Shown: positions 6,747 through 15,967, numbered from the stretch's first letter. The stretch is 55,281 nucleotides of DNA from an uncultured Ellagibacter sp. (GCA_934654815.1 CAKUGU010000011.1:1-55281), one strand, 5' to 3'. Notes: generated by a model not told the origin, from the sequence alone. Numbers and translations are program-made.

Positions 6747-8309
6747 ATGGAATCTTGGGAAGAAAGCCTCGACCGGGCGCGGCGCGCGACCGCGCGGTCC
6801 GCGTCGTCGTCGCGGGCGCGGGGCGCCGACTCGTCGTATTACGTTGGGTCGACGCGCTCATACGCCGCGCAAGGCGCGTCTGACGCTTCCGGCTCTTCCG
6901 ATGCGCTTTCGGTTTCGGCTGCGATGGCGCTCGCGAAGGGAGCGCTCGAGGGCGTCACGGTGAAGGTGATAGGCGAGGTTTCGGAGCTGTCCAACAAGGC
7001 CGGCTACAAGGCTGTCTACTTCACGGTGAAGGACAAGTCGGCCGCGCTCCCGTGCATGATGTGGAACAACCGCTTCCGCGCGTGCGGCGTCGACATGACG
7101 ATCGGCTCGCTCGTGGAGCTGACGGGCCGTTTCACGCTGTACGCCGCCAAGGGGCGCATGAACTTCGACGTGTTCTCCATCCAGCTGGCGGGCGAGGGCA
7201 ACCTGCGTGTCCAGGTGGCGAACCTCGCGCGCAAGCTCGCGGCGGAGGGCCTCTGCGACGAGCGGCGCAAGCGTCCCGTCCCTGAAAACATCCAGACGGT
7301 CGGGCTCGTCACGTCCCCGCGCGGAGATGCGGTCCACGACGTGTTGCGCACCCTGCGCCGGCGCTGGCCCATGGCGCGCGTGCTCGTCGCGGGCGTGCCC
7401 GTCGAAGGGGCCAACGCGCCGTGTGAGCTCGTGCGCGGCATCGAGTGCGTTGCTGCGGCCGGCGCCGAAGCGGTGCTGCTCGTTCGCGGCGGCGGGTCGT
7501 ACGAGGACCTTATGCCCTTCAACGACGAGGGGCTCGCGCGCGCCATCGCGGCGTGTCCCGTGCCGGTGGTCACGGGCATCGGGCACGAGCCCGACACGAG
7601 CATCGCCGACTTGGTGGCCGACGTGCGCGCGTCGACGCCGACGGGCGCGGCGGAAGCGGTGTCGCCGGTCGCGGCCGAGCTGTCGCAGGCGCTCACGCTT
7701 CGCGCCCGCCGGCTCCACGACGGGCTTTCCCATCGCCTCGACGGGTCGCGCGCCCGCATCGAGCGCATGGCGACGAGGCCAGTCTTCACCGACCCGATGT
7801 ACCTCATCGGACAGGATGCTCAAACGCTCGACTTTCTGTCCGAGCGCCTTTCGCGCGCGCTGCCAGGGCGCGTCGATGCGGACAAGACCCAGGTGGACGC
7901 GCTCGCGAGCAGACTTGCACGCGCCCTTCCAGCCAATGTGTCGCGGGCGCGCATGGGGCTTTCCGCGCTTTCCGGCCGCATCGCCGCTGCCGGGCCGCGC
8001 ATCCTGCAGGGTGACTCCTCTCGCGTCGACGCGCTCGCCAAGAGCCTTGCCGCGCAGGGCCGCTCCATCACACCGCGCTTCGCGTCGGAGGTGGGGCTCG
8101 CCGCGTCGCGTTTGAACGACCTGTCGCCCCTGTCCGTTATCGCGCGCGGGTACTCCATATCGCGAAACGAGAAGCGCGAAGTAGTCAGCCGCACCGAACA
8201 GGCGCCTGTGGGGTCGCGGCTTGCCGTGCAGGTTTCCGACGGCGAGCTTTCCTGCCGCGTCGAAGCGGCGCATTCGAACAACGATAAAGAATCGGAGGTT
8301 GCGAAATGA
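6747..8309 (+). CDS. xseA: exodeoxyribonuclease VII large subunit
   Basis: 520-aa catalytic subunit of exonuclease VII, which degrades single-stranded DNA in both directions. The N-terminal OB-fold begins at VKVIGEVSELSNKAGYKAVY (about residue 72), the catalytic domain contains VGLVTSPRGDAVHD and the LLVRGGGSYEDLMPFNDE and GIGHEPDTSIADLVADVRASTP blocks, and a long coiled coil follows. The first 70 residues are Ser/Arg/Ala-rich and not part of the family core; no clear ribosome binding site precedes 6747, so the true start may be later, for example at the Met before ALAKGALEGV. Overlaps xseB by 4 bp. Confidence 0.93.
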   Translation: MESWEESLDRARRATARSASSSRARGADSSYYVGSTRSYAAQGASDASGSSDALSVSAAMALAKGALEGVTVKVIGEVSELSNKAGYKAVYFTVKDKSAALPCMMWNNRFRACGVDMTIGSLVELTGRFTLYAAKGRMNFDVFSIQLAGEGNLRVQVANLARKLAAEGLCDERRKRPVPENIQTVGLVTSPRGDAVHDVLRTLRRRWPMARVLVAGVPVEGANAPCELVRGIECVAAAGAEAVLLVRGGGSYEDLMPFNDEGLARAIAACPVPVVTGIGHEPDTSIADLVADVRASTPTGAAEAVSPVAAELSQALTLRARRLHDGLSHRLDGSRARIERMATRPVFTDPMYLIGQDAQTLDFLSERLSRALPGRVDADKTQVDALASRLARALPANVSRARMGLSALSGRIAAAGPRILQGDSSRVDALAKSLAAQGRSITPRFASEVGLAASRLNDLSPLSVIARGYSISRNEKREVVSRTEQAPVGSRLAVQVSDGELSCRVEAAHSNNDKESEVAK

Positions 8310-8554
8310 GCGAAGAGAAGCCTTTGGAGGAGCTCACCTTCCGCGAGGCCATGTCCGAGTTGGAACGCATCGTGGGAGTGCTTGAGAGCAACTCGCTCGA
8401 GCTGGAGCAGAGTCTCACTGAATACGAGCGCGGCGTGAAGCTCGTGGCTCTTCTGAAGAAGCGCGTCGACGGCGCGCAGCAGCGCATCGATGTGCTCATG
8501 GGCGAGCTTGAGAAGCCCGCCGACGATGAGACGCGCGACACGACGCTCTCGTAG
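8306..8554 (+). CDS. xseB: exodeoxyribonuclease VII small subunit
   Basis: 82-aa small helical subunit that binds the coiled coil of XseA. The family signature LTFREAMSELERIVGVLESNSLELEQSLTEYERG is present in order (residues about 10-42). ATGA overlap with xseA implies translational coupling. Length is normal. Confidence 0.93.
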   Translation: MSEEKPLEELTFREAMSELERIVGVLESNSLELEQSLTEYERGVKLVALLKKRVDGAQQRIDVLMGELEKPADDETRDTTLS

Positions 8555-8728
8555 CGCCCGCTATCCTTCGCGAATGCCCGTCGCGCGCCCACTCAGGCGG
8601 CGACGCGCGCCTTTCACGGGATGCGTGCGGCTTCGAATCCGCGCTGTCGCCTGCGGCAACGGCACGCTGCCGCTTCGCCGCTTGCCGAAATCGAATCAAG
8701 CGCACGTAAACCGCCTGCTCGTTATGCC

Positions 8729-8734
8729 TACAAT
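8729..8734 (+). promoter_or_regulatory. possible -10 box before ackA
   Basis: TACAAT lies 35 bp upstream of the ackA start in the 214-bp gap after xseB. No recognisable -35 hexamer sits at the right distance, so this is weak. No clear terminator is seen in the gap. Confidence 0.3.
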
Positions 8735-8768
8735 TTAACCTACACGTAACGTACGAGGAGGTTGGCTG

Positions 8769-9995
8769 TTGAACGTCTTGGTCATCAATGCTGGTTCGTC
8801 TTCCCTGAAGTACCAGCTTATCCACGTCGAAAGCCGCACGGTCATCGCGAAGGGCATCTGCGAGCGCGTCGGCTCGGCCGACTCCTTCCACAAGCACGGC
8901 CTCGACGACAACGAGGTTGTGATCGACGCGAAGATGGCCGACCACAACGCCGCGATGGCACTCGTCCTCGAGTCTCTCACCGAAGGCCCCGACGCCCCGA
9001 TTTCCTCGCTCGACGAGATCGACGCCATCGGGCACCGCATCGTGCAGGGCGGCAAGTACTTCGACCGATCGGTCCTCATCGACGACGACGTCATCGCGAA
9101 GATCGACGAGTTGGCCGAGCTCGCGCCGCTCCACAACAAGGCGGCCCTCATGGGCATCCATGCCTGCCAGCTCCATATGCCGGGCGTGCCTATGGTCGCC
9201 GTGTTCGACACCTCGTTCTTCCAGACGCTGCCGCCGAAGGCCTACATGTACCCGCTGCCCTACGAGCTGTACGAGAAGTACGCCATCCGCAAGTACGGTG
9301 CGCACGGCACGTCGCACCGCTACATCTCCCAGCGCGCGGCCGCGGTGCTCGACGAGCCGCTCGAGGACTTGAAGCTCATCACGTGCCATCTGGGCAACGG
9401 CTGTTCCATGAGCGCCATCGACCACGGCGTCGCGGTCGACACCTCGATGGGCTTGACGCCGCTCGACGGTCTTATGATGGGCACGCGCTGCGGGTCGATC
9501 GACCCGGCCATCGTGCCGTTCCTCATGGAGCACGAGGGCCTTTCCGCCCAGGAAATCAACGATCTCATGAACAAGAAGTCGGGCCTGCTCGGCATCTCGG
9601 GCGTGAGCAACGACCTGCGCAGCGTGCGCGACGCGTCCGAGAACGGCAACGAGCGCGCGCAGCTCGCCTACGACATGTACTCGAATTCCGTGAAGAAGTA
9701 CATCGGCTCTTACATCGCCGTCATGGGCGGCGTCGACGCCATCGTTCTCACCGCGGGCGTCGGTGAGAACTGCGAGAAGATGCGCCGCATGATCTTCGCC
9801 GGCCTGCAGCCGCTCGGCATCATCCTAGACGAGCAGAAGAACCGCCAGCGCGGCTTCGAACGCGAGATTTCGGCCGACAACTCCGCCGTGAAGATCATCA
9901 TTATCCCCACGAACGAGGAGTACATGATCGCCCTCGACACCTTTGACATCGTGCACGAGCGCATGGTCGCCGACCTCGACGGTGAAGTGGCGTAA
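8769..9995 (+). CDS. ackA: acetate kinase
   Basis: 408-aa kinase converting acetyl phosphate and ADP to acetate and ATP, the substrate-level phosphorylation step of acetate fermentation. Signatures: VLVINAGSSSLKYQL at the N-terminus, GVPMVAVFDTSFFQTLP, RKYGAHGTSHRYIS, the CHLGNGCSMSAI and MGLTPLDGLMMGTRCG blocks, and GVGENCEKMR near the C-terminus. The TTG start has AGGAGG 7 nt upstream. Length is normal. Its partner pta lies immediately downstream on the opposite strand, facing it. Confidence 0.97.
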   Translation: MNVLVINAGSSSLKYQLIHVESRTVIAKGICERVGSADSFHKHGLDDNEVVIDAKMADHNAAMALVLESLTEGPDAPISSLDEIDAIGHRIVQGGKYFDRSVLIDDDVIAKIDELAELAPLHNKAALMGIHACQLHMPGVPMVAVFDTSFFQTLPPKAYMYPLPYELYEKYAIRKYGAHGTSHRYISQRAAAVLDEPLEDLKLITCHLGNGCSMSAIDHGVAVDTSMGLTPLDGLMMGTRCGSIDPAIVPFLMEHEGLSAQEINDLMNKKSGLLGISGVSNDLRSVRDASENGNERAQLAYDMYSNSVKKYIGSYIAVMGGVDAIVLTAGVGENCEKMRRMIFAGLQPLGIILDEQKNRQRGFEREISADNSAVKIIIIPTNEEYMIALDTFDIVHERMVADLDGEVA

Positions 9996-10132
9996 GAGGC
10001 GCGCGCTCGACTTCCGATGGAGGGCCGCATTCGGGTAAGGCCGCGCCCAGCTTGGGGCTAAGCCTCCCAGCCGGAGTGCGCCACTCATACACCGGCGCAT
10101 GCGGGCTCCATCCAGGCGAACCTCACCAAACA

Positions 10133-10160
10133 AGAAGGGCGACCGTGTGGCCGCCCTTCT
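10133..10160 (-). terminator. terminator of pta
   Basis: AGAAGGGCG and CGCCCTTCT form a 9-bp stem; read on the minus strand it is followed by TGTTTG. It lies 27 bp past the pta stop and could also help end ackA transcripts. The rest of the 190-bp gap shows nothing distinct. Confidence 0.6.
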
Positions 10161-10186
10161 CTCGTGTTCGGAGCACGAATCGCGTG

Positions 10187-11185
10187 CTACTTCTCGTCCT
10201 TCAGCGCCTGCGCCTGGACGCAGGTGATGGCGACTACGCCCACGATGTCGTCGGCCGAGCAGCCTCGCGACAGGTCGTTCACGGGAGCGGCGAGGCCCTG
10301 CGTGATCGGGCCGTACGCCTCGGCCTTCGCCAAGCGCTGCACCAGCTTGTAGCCGATGTTGCCGGCGTCGAGGTCGGGGAAGACGAGCACGTTGGCGTGC
10401 CCGGCAACGGGAGAACCCGGCGCCTTTGACTCGCCGACTGCGGGCACGATGGCGGCGTCGAGCTGCAGCTCGCCATCGAGCGCGAGCTCGGGCGCGAGGT
10501 CGCGGGCGATCTCCACCGCGCGGACGACCTTCGCGGCGTCGTCGTTTCGCGCCGAGCCCTTGCTCGAGTGAGACAGCATCGCCACGGCGGGCTCGGTGCC
10601 CATGAGCGACTTCCACGAGCGGGCCGAGTTCACGGCGATGTGCGCCAAGCGCTCGTCGTCGGGCTGCACTTCAAGGCCGCAATCGCTGAAGATGAACGTG
10701 CCGTCCTGGCCGAAGTCGCAGTTCGGCACCACCATGACGAAGAACGAGCTCGCGAGCTTCACGCCGGGAGCGGTCTTCAAGATCTGCAGGCAGGGGCGAA
10801 GGACGTCGGCGGTCGCGTGGCACGCGCCCGATACCATGCCGTCGGCGTGCCCGCACTTCACCATCATGACGCCGAAGTACAACTCGTCGTCCATCTTGGC
10901 GAGCGCGTCGTCGGGCGTCACGCCCTTGTGTTTGCGCAGCTCGTAGAGCTTCGTCGCGAACTCCTCGCGCAATTCGGACGTCTTCGGGTCGATGATGCGC
11001 GCGCCTTCGAGATTTCGCCCCGAGCCCTCGATCTCGGCCTTGTCGCCGAGGATGACGATGTTGCACGCGCTGTGCCCGAGAAGCTTCTCGGCCGCTTCGA
11101 GCGTGCGCGGGTCGTTCCCCTCGGGAAGCACGATGGTCTGCTTGTCCGCCTTCGCGCGGGCGAGCATGGTCTCCAAAAACGTCAT
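10187..11185 (-). CDS. pta: phosphate acetyltransferase
   Basis: 332-aa enzyme converting acetyl-CoA and phosphate to acetyl phosphate, feeding AckA. It is the short PTA_PTB form: it starts directly with the catalytic domain (TIVLPEGNDPRTLEAAEKLL) and ends with the FPDLDAGNIGYKLVQRLAKAEAYGPI(TQGL) block and NDLSRGC. The start at 11185 has AAAGGAC 9 nt upstream, so the 17-residue in-frame extension is rejected. It is convergent with ackA rather than in an operon with it, an arrangement that allows separate control. Confidence 0.95.
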   Translation of the reverse strand: MTFLETMLARAKADKQTIVLPEGNDPRTLEAAEKLLGHSACNIVILGDKAEIEGSGRNLEGARIIDPKTSELREEFATKLYELRKHKGVTPDDALAKMDDELYFGVMMVKCGHADGMVSGACHATADVLRPCLQILKTAPGVKLASSFFVMVVPNCDFGQDGTFIFSDCGLEVQPDDERLAHIAVNSARSWKSLMGTEPAVAMLSHSSKGSARNDDAAKVVRAVEIARDLAPELALDGELQLDAAIVPAVGESKAPGSPVAGHANVLVFPDLDAGNIGYKLVQRLAKAEAYGPITQGLAAPVNDLSRGCSADDIVGVVAITCVQAQALKDEK

Positions 11186-11216
11186 GCGGAAGTCCTTTCT
11201 CGCGGTATCTACCGTT

Positions 11217-11222
11217 ATTGTA
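11217..11222 (-). promoter_or_regulatory. possible -10 box of pta
   Basis: On the minus strand TACAAT lies about 30 bp before the pta start. The -35 region is not convincing. Confidence 0.35.
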
Positions 11223-11276
11223 GTGAGTCCAGGCACGTTTTTTGTATGAGATGCTGCAAGGGCTTGGCCGAGTCGG

Positions 11277-11282
11277 TAAAAT
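11277..11282 (+). promoter_or_regulatory. possible -10 box of the glf operon
   Basis: TAAAAT lies 110 bp upstream of glf in the divergent pta/glf intergenic region. Only a poor -35 candidate is present. Confidence 0.3.
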
Positions 11283-11391
11283 AGAACCGTCTGCGGTTAT
11301 TTGCCGGCGCCCACGCTGGAAACCGCGGCTCGAAGGCGCGCCGCCTCATCGCGCGCCGAAGCGAATACACCGAACGAAAGGCAAAGCTCAC

Positions 11392-12609
11392 ATGGGCGTG
11401 CAATACACTCAGTTCTCTGACATCGATATCACCGACATCGACGCGGTCGTCGTCGGCAGCGGCTTCGCCGGCGGCGTCGTCGCCCGCGAACTCGCCGAGC
11501 GCGGCGGCAAGCGCGTGCTCATCATCGAGAAGCGTCCGCACATCGCGGGCAACATGTACGACGAGAAGGACGAGGCGGGCATCCTCGTGCACAAGTACGG
11601 CCCGCACATCTTCCATTCCAACGACAAGCGAGCCTTCGACTACGCGCGCCGCTTCTCCGGTTTCCTGGGGTACCAGCACCGCGTGCTCGCCGATTGGTAC
11701 GGAACCTACATGCCCGTTCCCTTCAACAAGAACTCGATGGAAATCGCGTTCGGCGAGGAGAAAGCTGCCCACTACATCGAGAAGCTCATCGACACCTTCG
11801 GCGACGAGCGCAAGGTGACCATCAACGAGTTGCGCGAGCAGGACGACCCCGAGCTCGCCGAGATCGCCGACTTCGTGTACAAGAACGTCTTTCTCTACTA
11901 CACCCAGAAGCAGTGGGGCCTCACGCCCGAGGAAGTCGACCCGTCGGTCACCGCGCGCGTGCCGGTGTTCATCTCGCGCGACAACCGCTACTTTCAGGAC
12001 AAGTACCAGGGCATGCCGATCTTCGGCTACACGAAGCTCTTCGAGGAGATGCTTTCCCACGAGAACATCCAGGTGTGCCTGAACACCGAGGCCGAAAGCG
12101 TCTTCGAGCTCGAGTTCGAAAGCGACGCGGAGGACGCCCCGCTTTCCGCCATCAAGCTCAAGGGCCAGAAGTTCGACGGCCCGATCGTCTACACCGGTCC
12201 GCTCGACGAGCTGTTCCTCGCGCGCTTCGGCCGCCTGCCGTACCGCAGTCTCGACTTCAAGTACGAGACCTACGACAAGGAGCACGTGCTTCCGTGCGGC
12301 ACCGTGAACTTCACGGTGACCGAGGACTACACGCGTATCACCGAGTTCAAGTACCTCACGGGGCAGAAGAGCGACAAGACCACCATCATGAAGGAATACT
12401 CGCGCCCCTACGACGACCCGCAGACGCAGACGCCGTACTATGCCATCCTCTCCGACGAGAACCGCGCGCACTACGAGCGCTACCGCGCGCTTACGACGAA
12501 GCTTCCCAACTTCTACCCGCTCGGCCGCTTGGCGGAGTACCGTTACTACAACATGGACAAGATCATCAGCCTCGCGCTCGAGCTTTCCGACAAGCTCGTG
12601 GAGGAATAA
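11392..12609 (+). CDS. glf: UDP-galactopyranose mutase
   Basis: 405-aa flavoenzyme interconverting UDP-galactopyranose and UDP-galactofuranose, the precursor of galactofuranose in surface glycans. The FAD-binding Rossmann motif VVVGSGFAGGVVA follows a short N-terminal segment; IIEKRPHIAGNMYDE and YGPHIFHSND are characteristic, as is the C-terminal LGRLAEYRYYNMD. The ATG at 11392 is chosen over the longer in-frame start because the fold begins here and AAAGG precedes it. Only 4 bp separate it from the glycosyltransferase, so the two probably form an operon. Confidence 0.96.
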   Translation: MGVQYTQFSDIDITDIDAVVVGSGFAGGVVARELAERGGKRVLIIEKRPHIAGNMYDEKDEAGILVHKYGPHIFHSNDKRAFDYARRFSGFLGYQHRVLADWYGTYMPVPFNKNSMEIAFGEEKAAHYIEKLIDTFGDERKVTINELREQDDPELAEIADFVYKNVFLYYTQKQWGLTPEEVDPSVTARVPVFISRDNRYFQDKYQGMPIFGYTKLFEEMLSHENIQVCLNTEAESVFELEFESDAEDAPLSAIKLKGQKFDGPIVYTGPLDELFLARFGRLPYRSLDFKYETYDKEHVLPCGTVNFTVTEDYTRITEFKYLTGQKSDKTTIMKEYSRPYDDPQTQTPYYAILSDENRAHYERYRALTTKLPNFYPLGRLAEYRYYNMDKIISLALELSDKLVEE

Positions 12610-12613
12610 GGCC

Positions 12614-13636
12614 ATGAAGACCATCTCGTTCGCGGTGCCGTGCTACAATTCCGCGGCCTACATGGACAAATGCATTGAGTCGCTTCTGAAGTGCGGCGAT
12701 GACATCGAGATCATCATCGTCGACGACGGATCGACCAAAGACGACACGCCCCAGAAAGCCGATGCCTGGCAGGAGGCCCACCCCGACGTCATCCGCGCGA
12801 TCCATCAGGAAAACGGCGGGCACGGCGCGGCCGTGAACACGGGGCTCGCCGCGGCGCGCGGGCTGTACTTCAAGGTCGTCGATTCCGACGACTGGCTCGA
12901 CGAGGCTGCGATGAAGAAGGTCATGGCGTACCTGCGCTCGCAAGTGGGCCGCGAGAAGGCGACCGACCTCGTGGTCGCGAACTACGTGTACGAGAAGGTC
13001 CACGAGGGCACGCGCACGGTGATGGGCTACTTCAACGTGTTCCCGACCGACGAGGAGTTCGGCTGGAAGGACGTGGGGCATTTCCGCCAGAGCCAGTACC
13101 TGCTCATGCACTCGGCGATCTACCGTACCGAGCTTCTGCGCGATACGGGGCTGAAGCTTCCCGAGCACTGCTTCTACGTGGACAACATCTTCGTGTACGT
13201 GCCGCTGCCGTTCGTGGACACCATCCGCTACCTCGACGTCGACATGTACCGCTACTTCATCGGCCGCGAGGACCAGAGCGTGAACGAGAGCGTCATGATG
13301 GGGCGCATCGACCAGCAGCTGCGCATCACGCGGTTCATGATCGACTCGGTGCAGCTGCCCGACGACGTGGTCGAGCCGAAGCTTCGCCGCTACATGCTGA
13401 ACTACCTTTCCATGATGATGTGCATCTGCTCGATCTTCTGCCGCATGATCGGTACGGTCGAAGCCGACGAGAAGCGTCACGCCATCTGGGAATACCTGAA
13501 GGAGCACAACCCGGGCGCGTACGGGCCCGTTCGCCGCAGCGTGCTCAACATCGGCACGAACCTGCCCGGCAGCGTCGGCAAGCATCTCGGCATCTCGGGG
13601 TACCACCTCGCGCAGAAGATCTTCAAGTTCAACTAA
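12614..13636 (+). CDS. family 2 glycosyltransferase
   Basis: 340-aa GT-A fold glycosyltransferase. The N-terminus ISFAVPCYNSAAYMDKCIESLL, the nucleotide-sugar site IIIVDDGSTKDDT and the metal-binding region VDSDDWLDEAAM (DxD-type) identify family GT2. The C-terminal 120 residues are helical with no obvious transmembrane segment. Immediately downstream of glf, it may transfer galactofuranose or build the same surface polymer; the sugar specificity is not visible in sequence. Confidence 0.9.
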   Translation: MKTISFAVPCYNSAAYMDKCIESLLKCGDDIEIIIVDDGSTKDDTPQKADAWQEAHPDVIRAIHQENGGHGAAVNTGLAAARGLYFKVVDSDDWLDEAAMKKVMAYLRSQVGREKATDLVVANYVYEKVHEGTRTVMGYFNVFPTDEEFGWKDVGHFRQSQYLLMHSAIYRTELLRDTGLKLPEHCFYVDNIFVYVPLPFVDTIRYLDVDMYRYFIGREDQSVNESVMMGRIDQQLRITRFMIDSVQLPDDVVEPKLRRYMLNYLSMMMCICSIFCRMIGTVEADEKRHAIWEYLKEHNPGAYGPVRRSVLNIGTNLPGSVGKHLGISGYHLAQKIFKFN

Positions 13637-13665
13637 CGGGGAAGCGCTTCGGGCGTTTTCCTTTG

Positions 13666-13700
13666 AAAGCCCTGGCAGTGCGGTCTGCCAGGGCTTTTCT
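13666..13700 (+). terminator. terminator of the glf-glycosyltransferase operon
   Basis: AAAGCCCTGGCAG and CTGCCAGGGCTTT form a 13-bp perfect stem with a 6-nt loop followed by T-rich sequence. Confidence 0.9.
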
Positions 13701-13753
13701 TGCTTTACCTCACGAATTCCCTGGCGTTCAATTTTGCTTTCAGCTAACGCAAT

Positions 13754-13782
13754 TTGAACAAATCTCTTACATTCGCTACACT
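13754..13782 (+). promoter_or_regulatory. sigma70-type promoter of the LicA/LicC fusion gene
   Basis: TTGAAC, a 17-bp spacer and TACACT form a near-consensus promoter 84 bp before the start codon. It separates this gene from the preceding terminated operon. Confidence 0.7.
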
Positions 13783-13865
13783 GCTGACGTAACTCTAGGA
13801 GTTGGGTCTGCCTGCGCCATCGCGCGGCCGGCCGCCTTCGTTTCCCTCTCTTAAAGGAGAACCGG

Positions 13866-15929
13866 TTGCTGACGCAAAGTGAATTCCGCGTGTTCTGTGC
13901 GCTTCAGGACAACGAGAACGCCTGCGCTGCGGGCATCGCGCGTGCGCTGTCGATGGAGCCACGCGCCGTTTCGCGCGCGCTTTCCGCCCTGACGCGCGCG
14001 GGCTACCTTCGAAGCGACGCCACTTTAACCGATGTGGGCAAGGTGGCCATCCAGCCGTACCAGATATGCGACGCGATGTACCATGCGCAGGGTTTCGACC
14101 AGACGTTCATCGAGGTCATGGCCACCGACGTGCTCGTGAACATCTGCTCGGCGCTCGGGTGCGCGCGCGGCGACATCGTCGACATCCGCCCCATAAAGCG
14201 CGGTCTCACGAACCTGTCGTTCTACTTCTCCTGCAAGGGGCGCGGCTACGTCTACCGCTATCCCGGCGCCGGCACCGACGAGATCATCAACCGCGCCGCC
14301 GAGGCCCATGCGCTCAAGGTGGCCGCGAAGCTCAAGCTCGACATCTCGTTCATCTGCGAAGACGAGCAGCGCGGGTGGAAGATCTCGCGCTACATCCCCG
14401 ATTGCGTCCCGTTCGACTACGACGACGACGGGCAGGTGGCGCGAGCGCTCTCGGCCATCCGCCGGCTGCACGAGAGCGGCGAGACCTCCCCGTGGTCGTT
14501 CGACTTCTACGATGAGTCGGCGAAGCTCGAGGAGCTGCTGGCCGATTCCGGCTGGGAGCTGCCGGAGGGCTTCGAGGAGACGAAGCGCAAGGCGGCCCGC
14601 GCGTGCGAGATCATGCGGGAAGGGGCAGCGGCACCGGTTCTCTGCCACAACGACTTCTACGGCCCGAACATCCTTGTCCACGGCTCGGACCTGTGCATCA
14701 TCGACTGGGAGTACGCGGCGATGGGCGACTACGGCTGCGACTTCGGCAACTTCATCGCGCAGGGCTCCGGCTACACCGTCGAACGCGCGTGCGACGCGAT
14801 GGCGCTGTACTTCGGGCGCGAGGCCACGCCGCGCGAGCGGGTGCACCTCATCGCCTGCACGGCCGTCGTCGGCTGGTACTGGTACGTATGGGCCCTGTTC
14901 AAGGAGAGCAAGGGCAGCCCCATCGGCGAGTGGGCGAGCGTGTGGAAGCGCGCCGCGAACGACTTCGCCGACGCCGCCGTCGAGCTTTCGCGCTCGGGCG
15001 AGGGCGAGGGGGACGATGCCGCCTGCGAGCTCACGTTCGAGGAGTTCACCGTCCTCGCGGGCGCTGAGGCCGTATCGCGCGGGGCTGTCCACCCCGACGT
15101 TGTCGATGCGGCGGCCGCCCGCGCAGCGACCGAATCGCTTCGCGAGCGCGGGTACCTTAGCGGCGACGAGGTGACGATCGCGGGCATGACGGCGCTCGAG
15201 CCGTACCGCGCCCGTCGCGCGGTGCTTTTGGCCGCGGGCTTCGGCAGCCGGCTGCTCCCCGTCACGGTGAACACGCCCAAGCCGCTCGCGCGCGTGCACG
15301 GCGTGCGCATCATCGACCGGCTCATCGACGCGCTTCTAGCCTCGGGCATTGAGGAGATCTACGTGGTCAGAGGCTACCTCGCCGAGGAGTTCGACCAGCT
15401 CAAGGCGAAGTACCCGATGATCCGCTTCATCGAGAACCCGCTTTTCGACACGACGAACAACATCTCGTCGGCGGTCGCGGCGTGCTCTCATTTCGAAGGT
15501 GCCTACGTGTTCGAGAGCGACTTGTTCTTAGCGAACCCGAGCCTTGTGAGCAAGTATCAGTACCGCACCAACTACCTGGCGTTCCCGGTCGATACGACCG
15601 ACGACTGGTACTTCGATGTGGCCGAGGGCGGCGTGGTCGAGCACCTCGCGAAGGGGAAGGACGCGCCGTGCTGGCAGATGGTGGGCCTGTCGTTCTGGAC
15701 GCCCGCCGATGGCCGCAAACTCTCGCGCGACATCCCCCGCGTCTTCGAGCGCGACGACGCGAAGCAGATCTTCTGGGACGACGTCGCCATCGAACGCTGC
15801 CCCGAGAGCTACGAGATTCACGTGCGCAGGTGCGACCCCGAAGACATCGTGGAGATCGACGACTTCGACGATTTGCAGCGCATCGATCCCGCGTACGTGG
15901 TGCGGCACAAGGGCGACGCTCGCGTATAA
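13866..15929 (+). CDS. wHTH-choline kinase-wHTH-cytidylyltransferase fusion (LicA/LicC-like)
   Basis: 687-aa protein with four parts. Residues 1-65 are a winged-helix domain (EFRVFCAL...AVSRALSALTRAGYL...LTDVGKVAIQPY). Residues about 85-375 are a choline/ethanolamine kinase-type phosphotransferase with catalytic LCHNDFYGPNIL (His261, Asp263) and CIIDWEYAA (Asp280). Residues 389-450 look like a second, degraded winged helix (LTFEEFTVL...SLRERGYL...IAGMTALEPY). Residues 451-687 are a LicC-like nucleotidyltransferase (VLLAAGFGSRLLPVTVNTPK, NPLFDTTNNISSA). The likely products are phosphocholine, then CDP-choline, for decoration of a surface polymer. TTG start with AAAGGAG 5 nt upstream. The substrate (choline versus another alcohol) is inferred. 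Confidence 0.88.
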   Translation: MLTQSEFRVFCALQDNENACAAGIARALSMEPRAVSRALSALTRAGYLRSDATLTDVGKVAIQPYQICDAMYHAQGFDQTFIEVMATDVLVNICSALGCARGDIVDIRPIKRGLTNLSFYFSCKGRGYVYRYPGAGTDEIINRAAEAHALKVAAKLKLDISFICEDEQRGWKISRYIPDCVPFDYDDDGQVARALSAIRRLHESGETSPWSFDFYDESAKLEELLADSGWELPEGFEETKRKAARACEIMREGAAAPVLCHNDFYGPNILVHGSDLCIIDWEYAAMGDYGCDFGNFIAQGSGYTVERACDAMALYFGREATPRERVHLIACTAVVGWYWYVWALFKESKGSPIGEWASVWKRAANDFADAAVELSRSGEGEGDDAACELTFEEFTVLAGAEAVSRGAVHPDVVDAAAARAATESLRERGYLSGDEVTIAGMTALEPYRARRAVLLAAGFGSRLLPVTVNTPKPLARVHGVRIIDRLIDALLASGIEEIYVVRGYLAEEFDQLKAKYPMIRFIENPLFDTTNNISSAVAACSHFEGAYVFESDLFLANPSLVSKYQYRTNYLAFPVDTTDDWYFDVAEGGVVEHLAKGKDAPCWQMVGLSFWTPADGRKLSRDIPRVFERDDAKQIFWDDVAIERCPESYEIHVRRCDPEDIVEIDDFDDLQRIDPAYVVRHKGDARV

Positions 15930-15967
15930 TCGTCCGCAGAGGAAAACGGGCGACGGAAGGGAAGGCC

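Noticed and set aside
6747..6960. Separate small gene before the XseA core
   Set aside because: The segment is in frame with xseA without a stop; it is either an extension or untranslated leader, not a separate gene.
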